Shown here in pieces: positions 44,449-53,526 of a DNA stretch of 64,000 bases. A model generated the notes under the pieces. The model was not told the DNA's origin, did no database searches, and was given only the letters and a program-made list of their open reading frames with translations. This DNA is from Bacillus sp. SJS. Its GTDB lineage: Bacteria; Bacillota; Bacilli; Bacillales; Bacillaceae. The position numbers and the translations under genes were made by a program. Within the stretch, counting starts at the first letter, position 1. Each line of letters starts with the position of its first letter. Location: positions 339,805-403,804 of the forward strand of contig NZ_JAQV02000015.1 in NCBI RefSeq assembly GCF_000732485.2, given 5' to 3'.

Positions 44449-44541
44449 ATGAAGACCGCATTGCTGCTTGGAGTCTGCATTACATTCCTCGTTTCGATTT
44501 TCACAGCCGGGTACAACGATAAACCGAAAATACGGAAATAA
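44449..44541 (+). CDS. 30-residue single-segment membrane peptide
   Basis: A short gene with its own promoter, a ribosome binding site GGGGAGGG six bases before ATG, and a strong terminator directly after. The product begins MKTALLLGVCITFLVSIFTA and ends in a basic tail (GYNDKPKIRK), so it is one membrane segment or a signal-like peptide. I do not recognise it. The complete transcription unit makes it likely to be real. Confidence 0.65.
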   Translation: MKTALLLGVCITFLVSIFTAGYNDKPKIRK

Positions 44542-44574
44542 AAAAACGGCCTTCTCGCGGAGGCCGTTTTTGCT
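44540..44574. terminator. Bidirectional terminator
   Basis: AAAACGGCCTTC / GAGGCCGTTTT stem; serves the small peptide gene on plus and trmL on minus. Confidence 0.85.
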
Positions 44575-45047
44575 TACAGTAAATCCAAATAATTCTGCTG
44601 TCTCAAGGCTTCATAAACCAAAATGGCAGCTGTGTTGGAAAGGTTCAGAGAGCGGACATGCTCTGTCATCGGAAGCCTCAGGCACCGGTCCATGTTAGCA
44701 TCAATCAGGTCCCGCGGCAGACCTGTCGTCTCTTTTCCGAATACAAAAAAGGTATCCTTCTCCTGATCGGAATAGTCAAATACCGTATGCGGCTGTTTGC
44801 CGTGTTTTGTTAAATAGTAAAATTCTCCGTTCTCATATTCCGCAAACAATTCGTCAAGCGAATCATGGTAACGGACATCTACATGCTCCCAATAATCCAG
44901 GCCGGCACGCTTCAGCATTTTATCATCAGTTGAAAACCCAAGCGGGCGGATTAAATGAAGAACGGTGTTTGTTGCTGCGCAGGTACGGGCAATGTTTCCC
45001 GTATTGGCAGGAATCTCCGGCTGATACAATACTACGTGTAATCCCAA
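44574..45047 (-). CDS. trmL: tRNA (cytidine/uridine-34-2'-O)-methyltransferase TrmL
   Basis: A 157-residue SPOUT methyltransferase (formerly CspR/YibK) that methylates the wobble ribose of tRNA-Leu. Key parts are LHVVLYQPEIPANTGNIART at the start, the S-adenosylmethionine knot FVFGKETTGLPRDLI, and RSLNLSNTAAILVYEALRQ. The start is chosen as TTG at 45047, after GAGGTG, since family members begin M-x-LHVVLYQPE; the longer frame from 45083 adds twelve unlikely residues. Confidence 0.93.
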   Translation of the reverse strand: MGLHVVLYQPEIPANTGNIARTCAATNTVLHLIRPLGFSTDDKMLKRAGLDYWEHVDVRYHDSLDELFAEYENGEFYYLTKHGKQPHTVFDYSDQEKDTFFVFGKETTGLPRDLIDANMDRCLRLPMTEHVRSLNLSNTAAILVYEALRQQNYLDLL

Positions 45048-45094
45048 AATGGTCACCTCTGTTAAAAATTCTTTCCACCTCATTATACCACGCT

Positions 45095-45988
45095 TTAGCT
45101 TTTCTCAGAATCGTCCTGAATCCGGTAAAATGAATAGCGGATATTCGGTGTATAGGCAGTCGAATCCTTATAGGACCAGTACCTCATCCGGCTGTTGGAC
45201 GTCTGTGCATTCACAAGCGGCATGTTGTTTTTATCCTTGGCCACAACAAAGGTTGTATGATCAAAACGGCCGTCTCCTTCAAAATCATAGCAAACGACAT
45301 CGCCGGGTCTCAGCTCTTCAGCTGAGCCGACCTTGATTCCCCGCAGTCCCGTTTTCGACCGGGGCAGGAATAAATTCATAGAATGAGCAACCGCCCAGCT
45401 GTAGCTCCAAGTGTTATTCTGCATCCACCAGCCGGTTCCCTTTCCCGGATATCCCCGCATTTGTGCTCCTCCGCTGCGAAGGCATTGCGAAACAAAATTG
45501 GTGCAGTTGACATCAAAATTTTTATACTGGCTGTTATGGCTGTTCCACCAGCGCTCCGCATACTGTACTGCCGCCATCCGGTCATAATAAAAGCCCTTCC
45601 GCTCGAGGTCTTCATCATCAAAAGCTTCAAAGTCCTGATGAACCTCCGGCCGGCTTTCCGCCCAATCCTCGAGAACCTCAGCATCTGTGAGGGAGGCAAA
45701 ACGCCGGCCTATTTTTTCCTCTAAATAAAACGAATCGTCATTTTGAATGAGCCACTTTTCATGAAGGATATATTGAACCTCCCGAAAATCACCCTGTTCT
45801 TTCATACCCGTCACCTTAATCTTCGACGATCCTTTAATCGCAAGGGTCTTTCTCTCATTCAATTCCTCTGCCTTCCGCTCAAGAGAAAGCTTTTCTGCAT
45901 CCGACATAAACGGCAAATGCCTCGTCTTTCCATTGACTACATAATCCAGCCGGCTTTCCGCTGCTGTTCTAAGCAACTCATTCACCAT
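45095..45988 (-). CDS. yhbB: Amidase-domain protein (YhbB-like)
   Basis: A 297-residue protein whose C-terminal part (about 145-290) is the Amidase_6 domain. The likely catalytic Cys is in VNCTNFVSQCLRSGG and the His in RFDHTTFVV. The N-terminal half is helical and charged. There is no signal peptide. Position beside trmL and near queG matches B. subtilis yhbB. The start is ATG 45988 or GTG 45994. Function is not known; peptidoglycan amide hydrolysis is the family inference. Confidence 0.85.
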   Translation of the reverse strand: MVNELLRTAAESRLDYVVNGKTRHLPFMSDAEKLSLERKAEELNERKTLAIKGSSKIKVTGMKEQGDFREVQYILHEKWLIQNDDSFYLEEKIGRRFASLTDAEVLEDWAESRPEVHQDFEAFDDEDLERKGFYYDRMAAVQYAERWWNSHNSQYKNFDVNCTNFVSQCLRSGGAQMRGYPGKGTGWWMQNNTWSYSWAVAHSMNLFLPRSKTGLRGIKVGSAEELRPGDVVCYDFEGDGRFDHTTFVVAKDKNNMPLVNAQTSNSRMRYWSYKDSTAYTPNIRYSFYRIQDDSEKS

Positions 45989-46141
45989 GCTCACCTGCTT
46001 CCCATTCTTCTTTTACAAGAATATGAGAAAGAATCCCGCAGTATCAGTTTTTTTCAAATGGCACCTTTTCATTTCATGAAAACTGGCTCTGTATGGGCTG
46101 TTCATTCATTGGTAAAATCATGATTAAAAGGAGGCGTAACT

Positions 46142-46753
46142 ATGTACATTCCAAAACACTTCGAACTGAACGATAAAGAAGCCATGTATCACTTAATGAA
46201 AGAAAACAGTTTCGCCACTGTTTTTTCCCATCATAACGGTGAACCGTTCGCAAGCCATCTGCCTCTGACAATTGATGAGAAAGAAGGAGTGATTTACGGT
46301 CATTTTGCCCGGCCGAATCCGCAATGGAGGGATGCTGAAAATCAGCAGGTGCTCATCGTTTTTCAAGGTCCGCACTGTTACATATCTCCAGCTTGGTACA
46401 ACACCGATCAAGCCGTACCGACCTGGAACTATACAGCGGTCCATGTATATGGTGAACTGGAACTCTTGGAGGATAAGGACGACGTTTTGGAAGTGCTGTC
46501 GCAGCTCGTCCGCCAGCATGAACCTGCAGACAGCTCCTACCAGATGGAGGACATCGAGCCTGGTTATATTGAAAATTTGAGCAAAGGGATTGCAGCCTTT
46601 AAAATCCGCATAACGAAGATGGAGGGCAAAGCAAAGCTGAGTCAAAATCATCCTGCTGAACGGCAGGAGCGGGTCATTCAGGCGCTAGAAAATCTGCCTG
46701 GCGAAAATGAACAGAAGATTGCCGGCTTGATGAGGAGAAATGATAAACGATGA
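46142..46753 (+). CDS. FMN-binding negative transcriptional regulator, PaiB family
   Basis: A 203-residue protein of the PaiB/FMN-binding split-barrel family. MYIPKHFELND, FASHLPLTID and GPHCYISPAWY with WNYTAVHVYGELE are typical. B. subtilis PaiB represses protease and sporulation genes; whether this homologue does so is unknown. Ribosome binding site AAAAGGAGG. It overlaps the next gene by four bases (ATGA). Confidence 0.88.
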   Translation: MYIPKHFELNDKEAMYHLMKENSFATVFSHHNGEPFASHLPLTIDEKEGVIYGHFARPNPQWRDAENQQVLIVFQGPHCYISPAWYNTDQAVPTWNYTAVHVYGELELLEDKDDVLEVLSQLVRQHEPADSSYQMEDIEPGYIENLSKGIAAFKIRITKMEGKAKLSQNHPAERQERVIQALENLPGENEQKIAGLMRRNDKR

Positions 46754-47295
46754 ATGAAAAAGAGATTGTTGCCCATATAGAAGAGGATTTGTGGATGATG
46801 CACGTCTTGGAAACCGTGCAGCTGCTGAAGCTTCCTGATTGGTGGATCTGTGCAGGCTTTGTCCGTTCAAAGGTTTGGGATGCCCTTAACGGGTTCAGCG
46901 AAAAAACGGTGCTCCCTGATGTAGATGTCATCTATTACGATCCCAGCTTCCAGGATGAAGCAATTGAGAAAGAGCTTGAACGGAAGCTCTTCTCATTATC
47001 ACCTGAAATTCCGTGGTCGGCAAAAAATTAGGCAAGGATGCACGTCAAAAACCAAATGGACCCCTACACCGATTCATTCGATGCCATGTCCAGGTTCCCG
47101 GAAACGGCAACCGCCATTGGAGTTACACTGAACCATGACGGACACGCCATTTTAGCTGCCCCACACGGTATTGAGGATTTAGTGGGGATGCAAGTGAAAG
47201 CAACTCCCTATTTTGTAAACAGCGCTGTGTATAAAAAGCGGGTCATAGAAAAAGACTGGTTAGCCGTTTGGCCTATGGTCAAGGTGACCCTTTAA
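46750..47295 (+). pseudogene. Nucleotidyltransferase-family gene interrupted by one amber codon
   Basis: The frame 46750-47295 would encode about 181 residues but is broken by TAG at 47029-47031. Both halves are in the same frame, and the surrounding reading PWSAKN-stop-ARMHVKN fits a Gln (CAG) in the original. The family is the nucleotidyltransferase family once called DUF925: WWICAGFVRSKVWD and LPDVDVIYYD are the sugar/nucleotide-binding and metal-binding segments, and FPETATAIGVTL lies in the C-terminal half. It is coupled to the PaiB gene by a four-base overlap. Either a recent nonsense mutation, readthrough, or a base error. Confidence 0.85.
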
Positions 47296-47302
47296 TCCGA
47301 AT

Positions 47303-47335
47303 GAAGGGAACTCCTCTTACTCAGAAGTTCCCTTC
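47303..47335. terminator. Bidirectional terminator
   Basis: GAAGGGAACT / AAGTTCCCTTC stem with an 11-base loop, between the nucleotidyltransferase and PhzF genes. Confidence 0.75.
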
Positions 47336-47338
47336 CAT

Positions 47339-48229
47339 TCATAAAGCAATCTCAAATTCTTTTACAAATACGGCATTTCCCGTCATTTCTACATGAAGGC
47401 GGCCATGATCTTGTGCCACTTTCACTCGAACTCTTCCCTCTTTTCCGATCTCATTTCCCTGCTCGATAATAAGACTGATTTCGGTCTCTTCATTTTTCGC
47501 TATGTATTTCTTGTAATACGCACCCATAACGCCGGAAGCCGTTCCCGTCACCGGATCCTCGACTGTGCCTGAAAATGGAGAGGAGAAATGCCGGCCATGC
47601 ATATGCGCTGCAGTATCATATGTTTCTAAGCAAAATGGGTGGACAGATGCTTTCGGGATTTCTTTTAACAAATCAGGAAATCGCTCATTGTGAGGGACCA
47701 TTCTTTCAAAAGCACGCAACTCTTTAACGGGGACTAATAACGTCCAGTTTCCTGTGCTTCCATATTGTATCGGCAAATCGCCGGCTAAATCTTCTTCGGC
47801 CAGTCCAATAGAAGCCATTAAGTCTGCCTTTGACCCCTTAAACGGCTTGAAAACCGGTTCCGCCTGTCTCATGGTTACAAGTAATTCATTGGAAGTAGTC
47901 GTAAGCTGAATAGGAAGCATTCCTGCATTTGTTTCGACGATCATCTCTTTTTCTTCATTTAACAAACCGTTTTCTTTTAACGCATACACCGCAGCAATGG
48001 TTCCATGACCGCATAAATCCATTTCATGGCCCGGCGTAAAATACCGGATTTTAAAATCGGCGGAATCGGAATGGACCGGAAACGCCGTTTCGTTAAACCC
48101 AGCTTTTCTTGCCAGTTCCTGCATTTCCGTTTCTTTTAAATGATCCCTGTTCAATATCACTCCAGCTGGATTTCCTTTATCGGGCTTGCTGCTGAAGGCA
48201 TCATAATGAAGAACCTTTATACGTTTCAT
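47339..48229 (-). CDS. PhzF-family isomerase
   Basis: A 296-residue protein of the phenazine biosynthesis PhzF / diaminopimelate-epimerase-like fold. KPDKGNPAGVILNRD and the catalytic Glu in ARKAGFNETAF are conserved, as are TPGHEMDLCGHGTIA and the C-terminal DPVTGTASG. The enzyme class performs isomerisations of small acids; no phenazine genes are present, so the reaction is unknown. Monocistronic. Confidence 0.92.
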   Translation of the reverse strand: MKRIKVLHYDAFSSKPDKGNPAGVILNRDHLKETEMQELARKAGFNETAFPVHSDSADFKIRYFTPGHEMDLCGHGTIAAVYALKENGLLNEEKEMIVETNAGMLPIQLTTTSNELLVTMRQAEPVFKPFKGSKADLMASIGLAEEDLAGDLPIQYGSTGNWTLLVPVKELRAFERMVPHNERFPDLLKEIPKASVHPFCLETYDTAAHMHGRHFSSPFSGTVEDPVTGTASGVMGAYYKKYIAKNEETEISLIIEQGNEIGKEGRVRVKVAQDHGRLHVEMTGNAVFVKEFEIAL

Positions 48230-48324
48230 CCTTTTCCCTCCAAATTATAGATGCAGATTATTAGGTTTCGTCCCCTGTTCTCTCTTTCCATCTATTGTAG
48301 ATTAATACAAGTTATTTGAAACGA

Positions 48325-48350
48325 AAAAAAGCCTGCCAGCAGGCAAGCTT
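48325..48350 (-). terminator. Terminator after queG
   Basis: GCCTGC / GCAGGC stem followed on the minus strand by TTTTTTTCG. Confidence 0.75.
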
Positions 48351-48361
48351 CTAACTTTTAA

Positions 48362-49495
48362 TCACTTACGCAGGACATCAAGTCCCGCCCGCATTTCCTT
48401 CAGCACTTCGTCATCTTCTTCTTTTCGCAAATGTTCTTCCAGAAACGAGATCGACTCGGCCTGTCCGATTTTCCCGATCGCCCATGCCGCGGTTCCTCTT
48501 ATGACAGGCCTTGGGTCATCCTTGACAAGCTTGTACAAATCAGGAAGCGCTGTTGTGTCTTTGTAGTGAGCGAGGGCAATGATGGCGTTGCGCTGGATTG
48601 GTTTTTTCCCTCTCCAGAACCCTGACACATGTCCGAATTTATCTTTAAATTCCCGGTTTGACATGGAAAGCAGCGGCTTTAGGCTCGGTTTTGCAAGCTC
48701 TGGATCCGGCTCCATTTCTTCATGCAAATGAAAATCCTTGCCTTTGTTCTCGGGACACACGGTTTGGCATGTATCGCAGCCGTATAGCCGGTTTCCGATT
48801 TTTGTCCGGAACTCCTCCGGCAGAAAGCCCTTTGTCTGCGTTAAATAGGCGATGCATCGCTGGGCGTTGAGCTGTCCGCCCTGGACAAGTGCACCTGTAG
48901 GACAGACATCTACACACTTATTGCAGGTTCCGCACTGATCCTCAATTGGCTGATCAGGCTCGAAAGGAATATTTGTGACGATTTCCCCCAGATACACATA
49001 CGAGCCGAACTCCGGTGTGATCGTTGCGCAGTTCTTTCCGCTCCAGCCAATCCCTGCCCGTTCGGCGACAGCCCGGTCTGACAATTCGCCCGTATCGACC
49101 ATGGATTTAACCCGGACGTCCGGAGATTTTTCTTTTAAAAACTCTTCCAGCTTCAATAGCTTTTCCCGCAGCACGTCATGATAATCCTTGCCCCATGAAG
49201 CTCGGCAGAAAATCCCGCGGCGGTCCTCCCTCGTGCTTTTCGGTGCGTTTTTCATTTTAGAAGGATAAGCAAGAGCAATGGCAATGATCGATTTAGCTTT
49301 CGGTACAAGCAGGCCGGGATTGGTCCGCTTTTCAATATCGGGCTCTTCAAAGCCTGATTGGTAGCCAAGTTCCTGCTGCATAAGAAGCCGTCCTTTTAAT
49401 GTTTGAAACGTATCCGCACTTGCAAAGCCGATTTTATCAATTCCAATCGTTTTGCTGTAGGCAACGACTTCTTCTTTTAATGCTCCAATATTCAT
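48362..49495 (-). CDS. queG: Epoxyqueuosine reductase QueG
   Basis: A 377-residue enzyme for the last step of queuosine synthesis, reducing epoxyqueuosine in tRNA with cobalamin and two [4Fe-4S] clusters. Cluster ligands are in CGTCNKCVDVCPTGA and GCDTCQTVCPENKG. The N-terminal domain binds cobalamin, and the C-terminus (about 300-375) carries HEAT-like repeats seen in long-form QueG of Bacillus. It matches B. subtilis YhbA in position and size. Terminator downstream. Confidence 0.95.
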   Translation of the reverse strand: MNIGALKEEVVAYSKTIGIDKIGFASADTFQTLKGRLLMQQELGYQSGFEEPDIEKRTNPGLLVPKAKSIIAIALAYPSKMKNAPKSTREDRRGIFCRASWGKDYHDVLREKLLKLEEFLKEKSPDVRVKSMVDTGELSDRAVAERAGIGWSGKNCATITPEFGSYVYLGEIVTNIPFEPDQPIEDQCGTCNKCVDVCPTGALVQGGQLNAQRCIAYLTQTKGFLPEEFRTKIGNRLYGCDTCQTVCPENKGKDFHLHEEMEPDPELAKPSLKPLLSMSNREFKDKFGHVSGFWRGKKPIQRNAIIALAHYKDTTALPDLYKLVKDDPRPVIRGTAAWAIGKIGQAESISFLEEHLRKEEDDEVLKEMRAGLDVLRK

Positions 49496-49571
49496 CAGTC
49501 ATCCTCCTTTCTTCGGTTTTTCCGCGGCACTATGATAAGATAATGGTACCAAATCACGGAGGGCGGTTAAA

Positions 49572-50237
49572 ATGGAAATTGCAGTTAATCATGAATTGAA
49601 AGAGCTGGAGCCTTCGTTTAAAATCGGAATCGCTCTTTATCGGGGAATAGAGGTAGGAGACTCTCCACAAATGCTGAAGGGGAGAATGAGGCTGTTTCAG
49701 GAATCCTTATATTTTGACTTTGAAAATCAGGAAATAAAGGACATTCCAGCGGTTCAGGAATGGCGCGCTCTTTTTAAAAAAGCCGGGACGGATCCAAACC
49801 GGTACCGCCCTGCTCAGGAAGCCATTTTCCGAAGAATTAAAAAGCAGCAGTATTTGGAGACCATCCACTCCGCTGCCGACATTAACAATTTCTTCTCGAT
49901 GGAATATCAAATTCCAATCGGCATCTATGACCTGGACCGGTTAAACGGAAACATCGAAATCCGCATCGGAAATTCAGATGATACATATGAAGCCATCAAT
50001 GGACGTGAAGTCTCAATGGAAAAGAAAATTCTATCTGCAGATGGCAATGGAGCATTTGGAAGCCCCTATGTCGACTCCAAAAAAACAGCCGCCAGCAGAG
50101 AAACGGTCAACGCCCTGCAAATCGTCTATCTCGCTCCATCTATGGAAGAGCCTGAAGCAGAGAAGCTGTTATCAGCATTGACAAGCATGTTCGTTCAAAT
50201 TCATGGCGGAACGGAAGAGCATTTTATTCTATCATAA
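49572..50237 (+). CDS. B3/B4 domain protein (PheRS beta-like editing domain)
   Basis: A 221-residue stand-alone protein with the B3/B4 domain found in the beta subunit of phenylalanyl-tRNA synthetase. Matching segments are FKKAGTDPNRYRPAQEAIFRR, INNFFSMEYQIPIGIYDLD and GAFGSPYVDSKKTA. The domain edits mischarged tRNA in the synthetase; for stand-alone bacterial members the role is not settled. ATG at 49572 with GGAGGG upstream. Confidence 0.85.
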   Translation: MEIAVNHELKELEPSFKIGIALYRGIEVGDSPQMLKGRMRLFQESLYFDFENQEIKDIPAVQEWRALFKKAGTDPNRYRPAQEAIFRRIKKQQYLETIHSAADINNFFSMEYQIPIGIYDLDRLNGNIEIRIGNSDDTYEAINGREVSMEKKILSADGNGAFGSPYVDSKKTAASRETVNALQIVYLAPSMEEPEAEKLLSALTSMFVQIHGGTEEHFILS

Positions 50238-50238
50238 G

Positions 50239-50270
50239 GCCTGCGGTGAGCGCAGGCTTATTTTTACGCA
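50239..50270 (+). terminator. Terminator after B3/B4 gene
   Basis: GCCTGCG / CGCAGGC stem followed by TTATTTTTA. Confidence 0.75.
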
Positions 50271-50273
50271 GTA

Positions 50274-50316
50274 AAAAACGCAATGCTTCGCTGATCGGAA
50301 CGAAACACTGCGTTAG
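50274..50316 (-). terminator. Terminator after tRNA-Gly(TCC)
   Basis: Long minus-strand stem AACGCAGTGTTTCG / CGAAGCATTGCGTT followed by TTTTTAC. Confidence 0.8.
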
Positions 50317-50327
50317 TAACGTATGTA

Positions 50328-50401
50328 TGGAGCGGGTGATGGGAATCGAACCCACTACATCAGCTTGGAAGGCTGAGGTTTTACCAGTAAACTACACCCG
50401 C
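50328..50401 (-). tRNA. tRNA-Gly (anticodon TCC)
   Basis: Cloverleaf on the minus strand: acceptor GCGGGTG / CACCCGC, anticodon loop with TCC flanked by CAGCC/GGCTG-type stem, T arm GTGGGTTCGATTCCCAT, CCA encoded at the 3' end. Confidence 0.95.
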
Positions 50402-50592
50402 ACGTTTACTTTCTCGTCTTGATGACGATGTATATTATTATATTCGTATTACATCAAAACGTCAATACTATTTTTGTTTTTTTTATTAACCGCTGTATAC
50501 GAGGGTACATCTCGACAAGAAGGCTGGCGGATGAAGAAGGAAATTCCTATCTTCAATGAATTAGTTTATTTAGAAGAAGTATCCGTTTGTGT

Positions 50593-51612
50593 TTATCCCT
50601 TATCAATTAATTCTTCCGCGTGCTTCCTCAGCCTCTGCTTCTTTTTGTGTTTTTTTCTGTTTATACTTTTACCAAGCATTAAGTCATTAGATGGAATTTG
50701 CTGCCTTAGATTAAAAACCTTTTCTGCAGAAGAAAGCATCATATTCACAGCTAAAATAGTCAATGTAAAAAACACGATCACAGTTAGAGGTATCCATGGA
50801 TAATACCGGATGAGAGGATAAGAATCTCCGATGAGACCAGACCATTCATAGGAAAGTGTTTTGGGCGGATCTGTCATGATGGCATCCGTCATGGTTCCTC
50901 CGAAAAAAAGTTCAAGTACCCCCAAATGGGCTAATAAAGACAGCACTTGAATAAATTGCTGGATGAATAAAAGAACACTGCTTCCAAAAGTAGACGGACG
51001 AATATGTCTCCAGAAAATATGGGTTTGGCTCCCGCCAAGCGTCTTGGAGCTTTCTATGAAATCCATTTTCCAAAAGCTCCTCATTTGATCCGCCATATAC
51101 AAAGTCAGAGCCGGAATGGCGATGATGCTTAAAATAAAGACTTCAAACAAAGCCCTCTCCCAAAATGGATTTGGGAACCCTTCGTCTGGCATCCACAACA
51201 CATTCAGGAGAATAAAATAAGCAATCAGAAGCTGCGGAACGATGGTAAATGGTTCAGTGATAACTCTTAATAGAGGAATTCCTTTTGGAAAATAGGTTGA
51301 GATGACCGCGCCTGTTATATAGCTGCACACCATCCTAATTATGGTAATCAGAAGGGCAATCCCTATCGTATACTTCGCTCCCTGAATGATAATATGGAGC
51401 ATATCATATCCATAAACATCCGTACCCAGCAGGTTTTGAACGGAAGGAGCATAAGGAGGCTTCGCCAAAACGGTGCCCTTCTCTCCAAAAGATAATCGGG
51501 CCTGACTAATGTCTCCATTATTAAAGATTGTATTCCCAATGCTTAACAGGAGAAGCAGTGCAAGGAACACAAATCCAGCCACAAACTTTTTCTCTCTCCA
51601 TAAACGCCTCAA
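50593..51612 (-). CDS. Oligopeptide-type ABC transporter permease (OppC/DppC-like)
   Basis: A 339-residue membrane protein of the binding-protein-dependent transport family. The N-terminal segment followed by NLLGTDVYGYDMLHIIIQGAKYT is the DppC/OppC hallmark (GTDxxGRD-like), and FIESSKTLGGSQTHIFWRHI is the ATPase-coupling loop. The TTG start overlaps the stop of the partner permease by four bases. The C-terminal tail is strongly basic. No ATPase or binding-protein gene is adjacent. Confidence 0.85.
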   Translation of the reverse strand: MRRLWREKKFVAGFVFLALLLLLSIGNTIFNNGDISQARLSFGEKGTVLAKPPYAPSVQNLLGTDVYGYDMLHIIIQGAKYTIGIALLITIIRMVCSYITGAVISTYFPKGIPLLRVITEPFTIVPQLLIAYFILLNVLWMPDEGFPNPFWERALFEVFILSIIAIPALTLYMADQMRSFWKMDFIESSKTLGGSQTHIFWRHIRPSTFGSSVLLFIQQFIQVLSLLAHLGVLELFFGGTMTDAIMTDPPKTLSYEWSGLIGDSYPLIRYYPWIPLTVIVFFTLTILAVNMMLSSAEKVFNLRQQIPSNDLMLGKSINRKKHKKKQRLRKHAEELIDKG

Positions 51613-52595
51613 CTGCTCTTCTCCCCCTTTATAATATCCGGTACGAAAAAATGGTACGATTTATAGATAACCAAAAAAGGTATGAACATAATAACGGACG
51701 AAACAAAAAATACTTCCGGGTCTCTAAAGGTGATCAAAAACCAAAGAAGTCCCTGATAATTGAATAGATACTCGATTATGACCAAAGTCGTCAGCATGGA
51801 CCAGACAAGTGTTCTTGTGGAAATAAACACCTCATGAAACACGTTCCGGCTTATATGGAAGGTTAGAATATGAAAGGGCGTCGCTCCAATTGATCTCCCA
51901 AGCACTGTATAGGTTTTGCTCCATTCTTTCTCAATAACTCTTAAAAAAATTTTAATAAAATAGATGCTTGCCGGGATGCCCAGGCAGATGACCGGAAGAA
52001 GAATACTTTTCGACTCTCCCACTGTCACAACCTTTGCCACCAAAATATCTGTTTTTTTATAAAAATAAAGGATGCAAAACTGCAACCCGCTTATGATGAG
52101 GATATCTGGCAGCGCCTCTACATAATGAAGAACCCGTTCAATATAATAAAGCTTTTTCTTCATTAAGAGGATTCCAATATATGTGATGATAACGGCAGCA
52201 ATCATTGCCGATATGAAAGAGAGAAAAAGCAAATAATAAGTATCCCATGCTTTCTCCAGGACAAGAGGAAACAGCGGCCCTTTTTCCCAGAACGTCCCGT
52301 TATTGAAATGGAGCACTTTATCAAGCAAAACAGAAAAATAGGTTACATATTCTATAAGATTAATTTTCATTCCGTTAAACAGAGTAGGTGAGGCACTTAT
52401 TAGCATGATAATGATAAAGGACAAGAAGACTTGTCCTGTCAAAACAAGAACGTTCTTAATAAACCTGGAGAGCAGCATTAAAATCCCACCTAGATTTTTT
52501 TCCATATTCTCGTTATTCTGCGGCTTCTGCCAGGATTCCTTCTTTTTCGCCGATTTATATGACTTACGAACGAATTCCAAAACGTGACTCTTCAA
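51609..52595 (-). CDS. Oligopeptide-type ABC transporter permease (OppB/DppB-like)
   Basis: A permease of up to 328 residues. Membrane segments begin near residue 45; the coupling loop is seen as YTVLGRSIGATPFHILTFHI. The start is uncertain: TTG at 52595 after AAGGGG gives a 39-residue basic extension, whereas ATG at 52478 after GGTGGG gives the usual length. It is the first gene of the two-gene unit. The pair is diverged from standard Opp permeases, and the partner ATPases and binding protein must be encoded elsewhere or be absent. Confidence 0.8.
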   Translation of the reverse strand: MKSHVLEFVRKSYKSAKKKESWQKPQNNENMEKNLGGILMLLSRFIKNVLVLTGQVFLSFIIIMLISASPTLFNGMKINLIEYVTYFSVLLDKVLHFNNGTFWEKGPLFPLVLEKAWDTYYLLFLSFISAMIAAVIITYIGILLMKKKLYYIERVLHYVEALPDILIISGLQFCILYFYKKTDILVAKVVTVGESKSILLPVICLGIPASIYFIKIFLRVIEKEWSKTYTVLGRSIGATPFHILTFHISRNVFHEVFISTRTLVWSMLTTLVIIEYLFNYQGLLWFLITFRDPEVFFVSSVIMFIPFLVIYKSYHFFVPDIIKGEKSS

Positions 52596-52653
52596 TCGTT
52601 TACCCCTTCCATAAAAGGGAAAAATATAGGAAACCTGTGAAGGAGAGAAACCA

Positions 52654-53493
52654 ATGAAACGTCCTTACATCCTAAGTACCGCTCTCGTGCTGTCCCTCAC
52701 TGCCGGATGCAGCCAAATCAATGCTGCTGATCAAGGAACATCCAGTAAGTCACCCGAACAGAAAAGCTCTCCCGAAACGGCTCAGGCTTCAGAAGTTTCA
52801 CCTGGGTTCGCTGAAGGAGAACCCGCTCCAGGGACGGATCCTTCTAGCGCTCCGTCTTCACCTGAGCAAGTCATGAACGAAACGTCCATGCTGCTTAAGA
52901 CAAGGGTTCCATTCACATTGCCGAAAACCATGCCCGTTTCTAAAGGGCTTTATCTGACCTCTAAAGTAAAGTCTGATGCCAATTCCTATGAAATCACGTT
53001 TTACCAAACAGAAAAACCTATTCCAATCAATAACAGCAAGCTCAATACCCTTAGCAGCAATCAAAAGATCGCGACGGTTAAAGCAACGAAATATAAAACC
53101 GAACGGGAAGCAGCCGAGATGGTCAATTATCAAAAGGCTGAACCGACAGGAAACCCGCCAATCGATCTCGGCCATGGGATTAAAGGATATTCAGATGCAG
53201 GAGCAGGAAGTGTATTCCTGCACTGGAATGAAGGCAGATGGTCTTTTATGTCCAAAGCCTTGAATGAACCAGAAAAAGACAGCAATAAAGAACTTGCTGT
53301 CAAAGTCGTTAACTTCCTCGAAAAAGAAACGCTTCCTCCGCCTGATAAAGGCGCGGTTTTATTGGACGGAAACAATCCGGACAGCCGGAATAACCTTGTT
53401 GTCTGGCAGGATGGAAAGATCGTGTATGAGATTAAAGAGGCAAATGGAGCCATGACGGCTCTTGAGATTGCTGCGGCATTTCATAAGGAGTAA
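52654..53493 (+). CDS. Lipoprotein of unknown function
   Basis: A 279-residue exported lipoprotein. The signal sequence ends in LTAGC (Cys at residue 19). Residues 20-75 are rich in Ser, Pro, Glu and Gly and look disordered; the rest (about 80-275) appears folded, with segments YEITFYQTEKPIPI and FLHWNEGRWSFMS. I do not recognise a family. Start at 52654 with GAAGGAGAG upstream; divergent from the orphan permeases. A terminator follows. Confidence 0.8.
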   Translation: MKRPYILSTALVLSLTAGCSQINAADQGTSSKSPEQKSSPETAQASEVSPGFAEGEPAPGTDPSSAPSSPEQVMNETSMLLKTRVPFTLPKTMPVSKGLYLTSKVKSDANSYEITFYQTEKPIPINNSKLNTLSSNQKIATVKATKYKTEREAAEMVNYQKAEPTGNPPIDLGHGIKGYSDAGAGSVFLHWNEGRWSFMSKALNEPEKDSNKELAVKVVNFLEKETLPPPDKGAVLLDGNNPDSRNNLVVWQDGKIVYEIKEANGAMTALEIAAAFHKE

Positions 53494-53494
53494 G

Positions 53495-53526
53495 AAAAGA
53501 CCTCAGCGATGCTGAGGTCTTTTTTC
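53495..53526. terminator. Bidirectional terminator
   Basis: AAAGACCTCAGC / GCTGAGGTCTTT stem with GAT loop and T run. Confidence 0.88.

Noticed and set aside
49496..49571. PreQ1 or B12 riboswitch for queG
   Set aside because: The spacer is too short and shows no conserved aptamer motifs.
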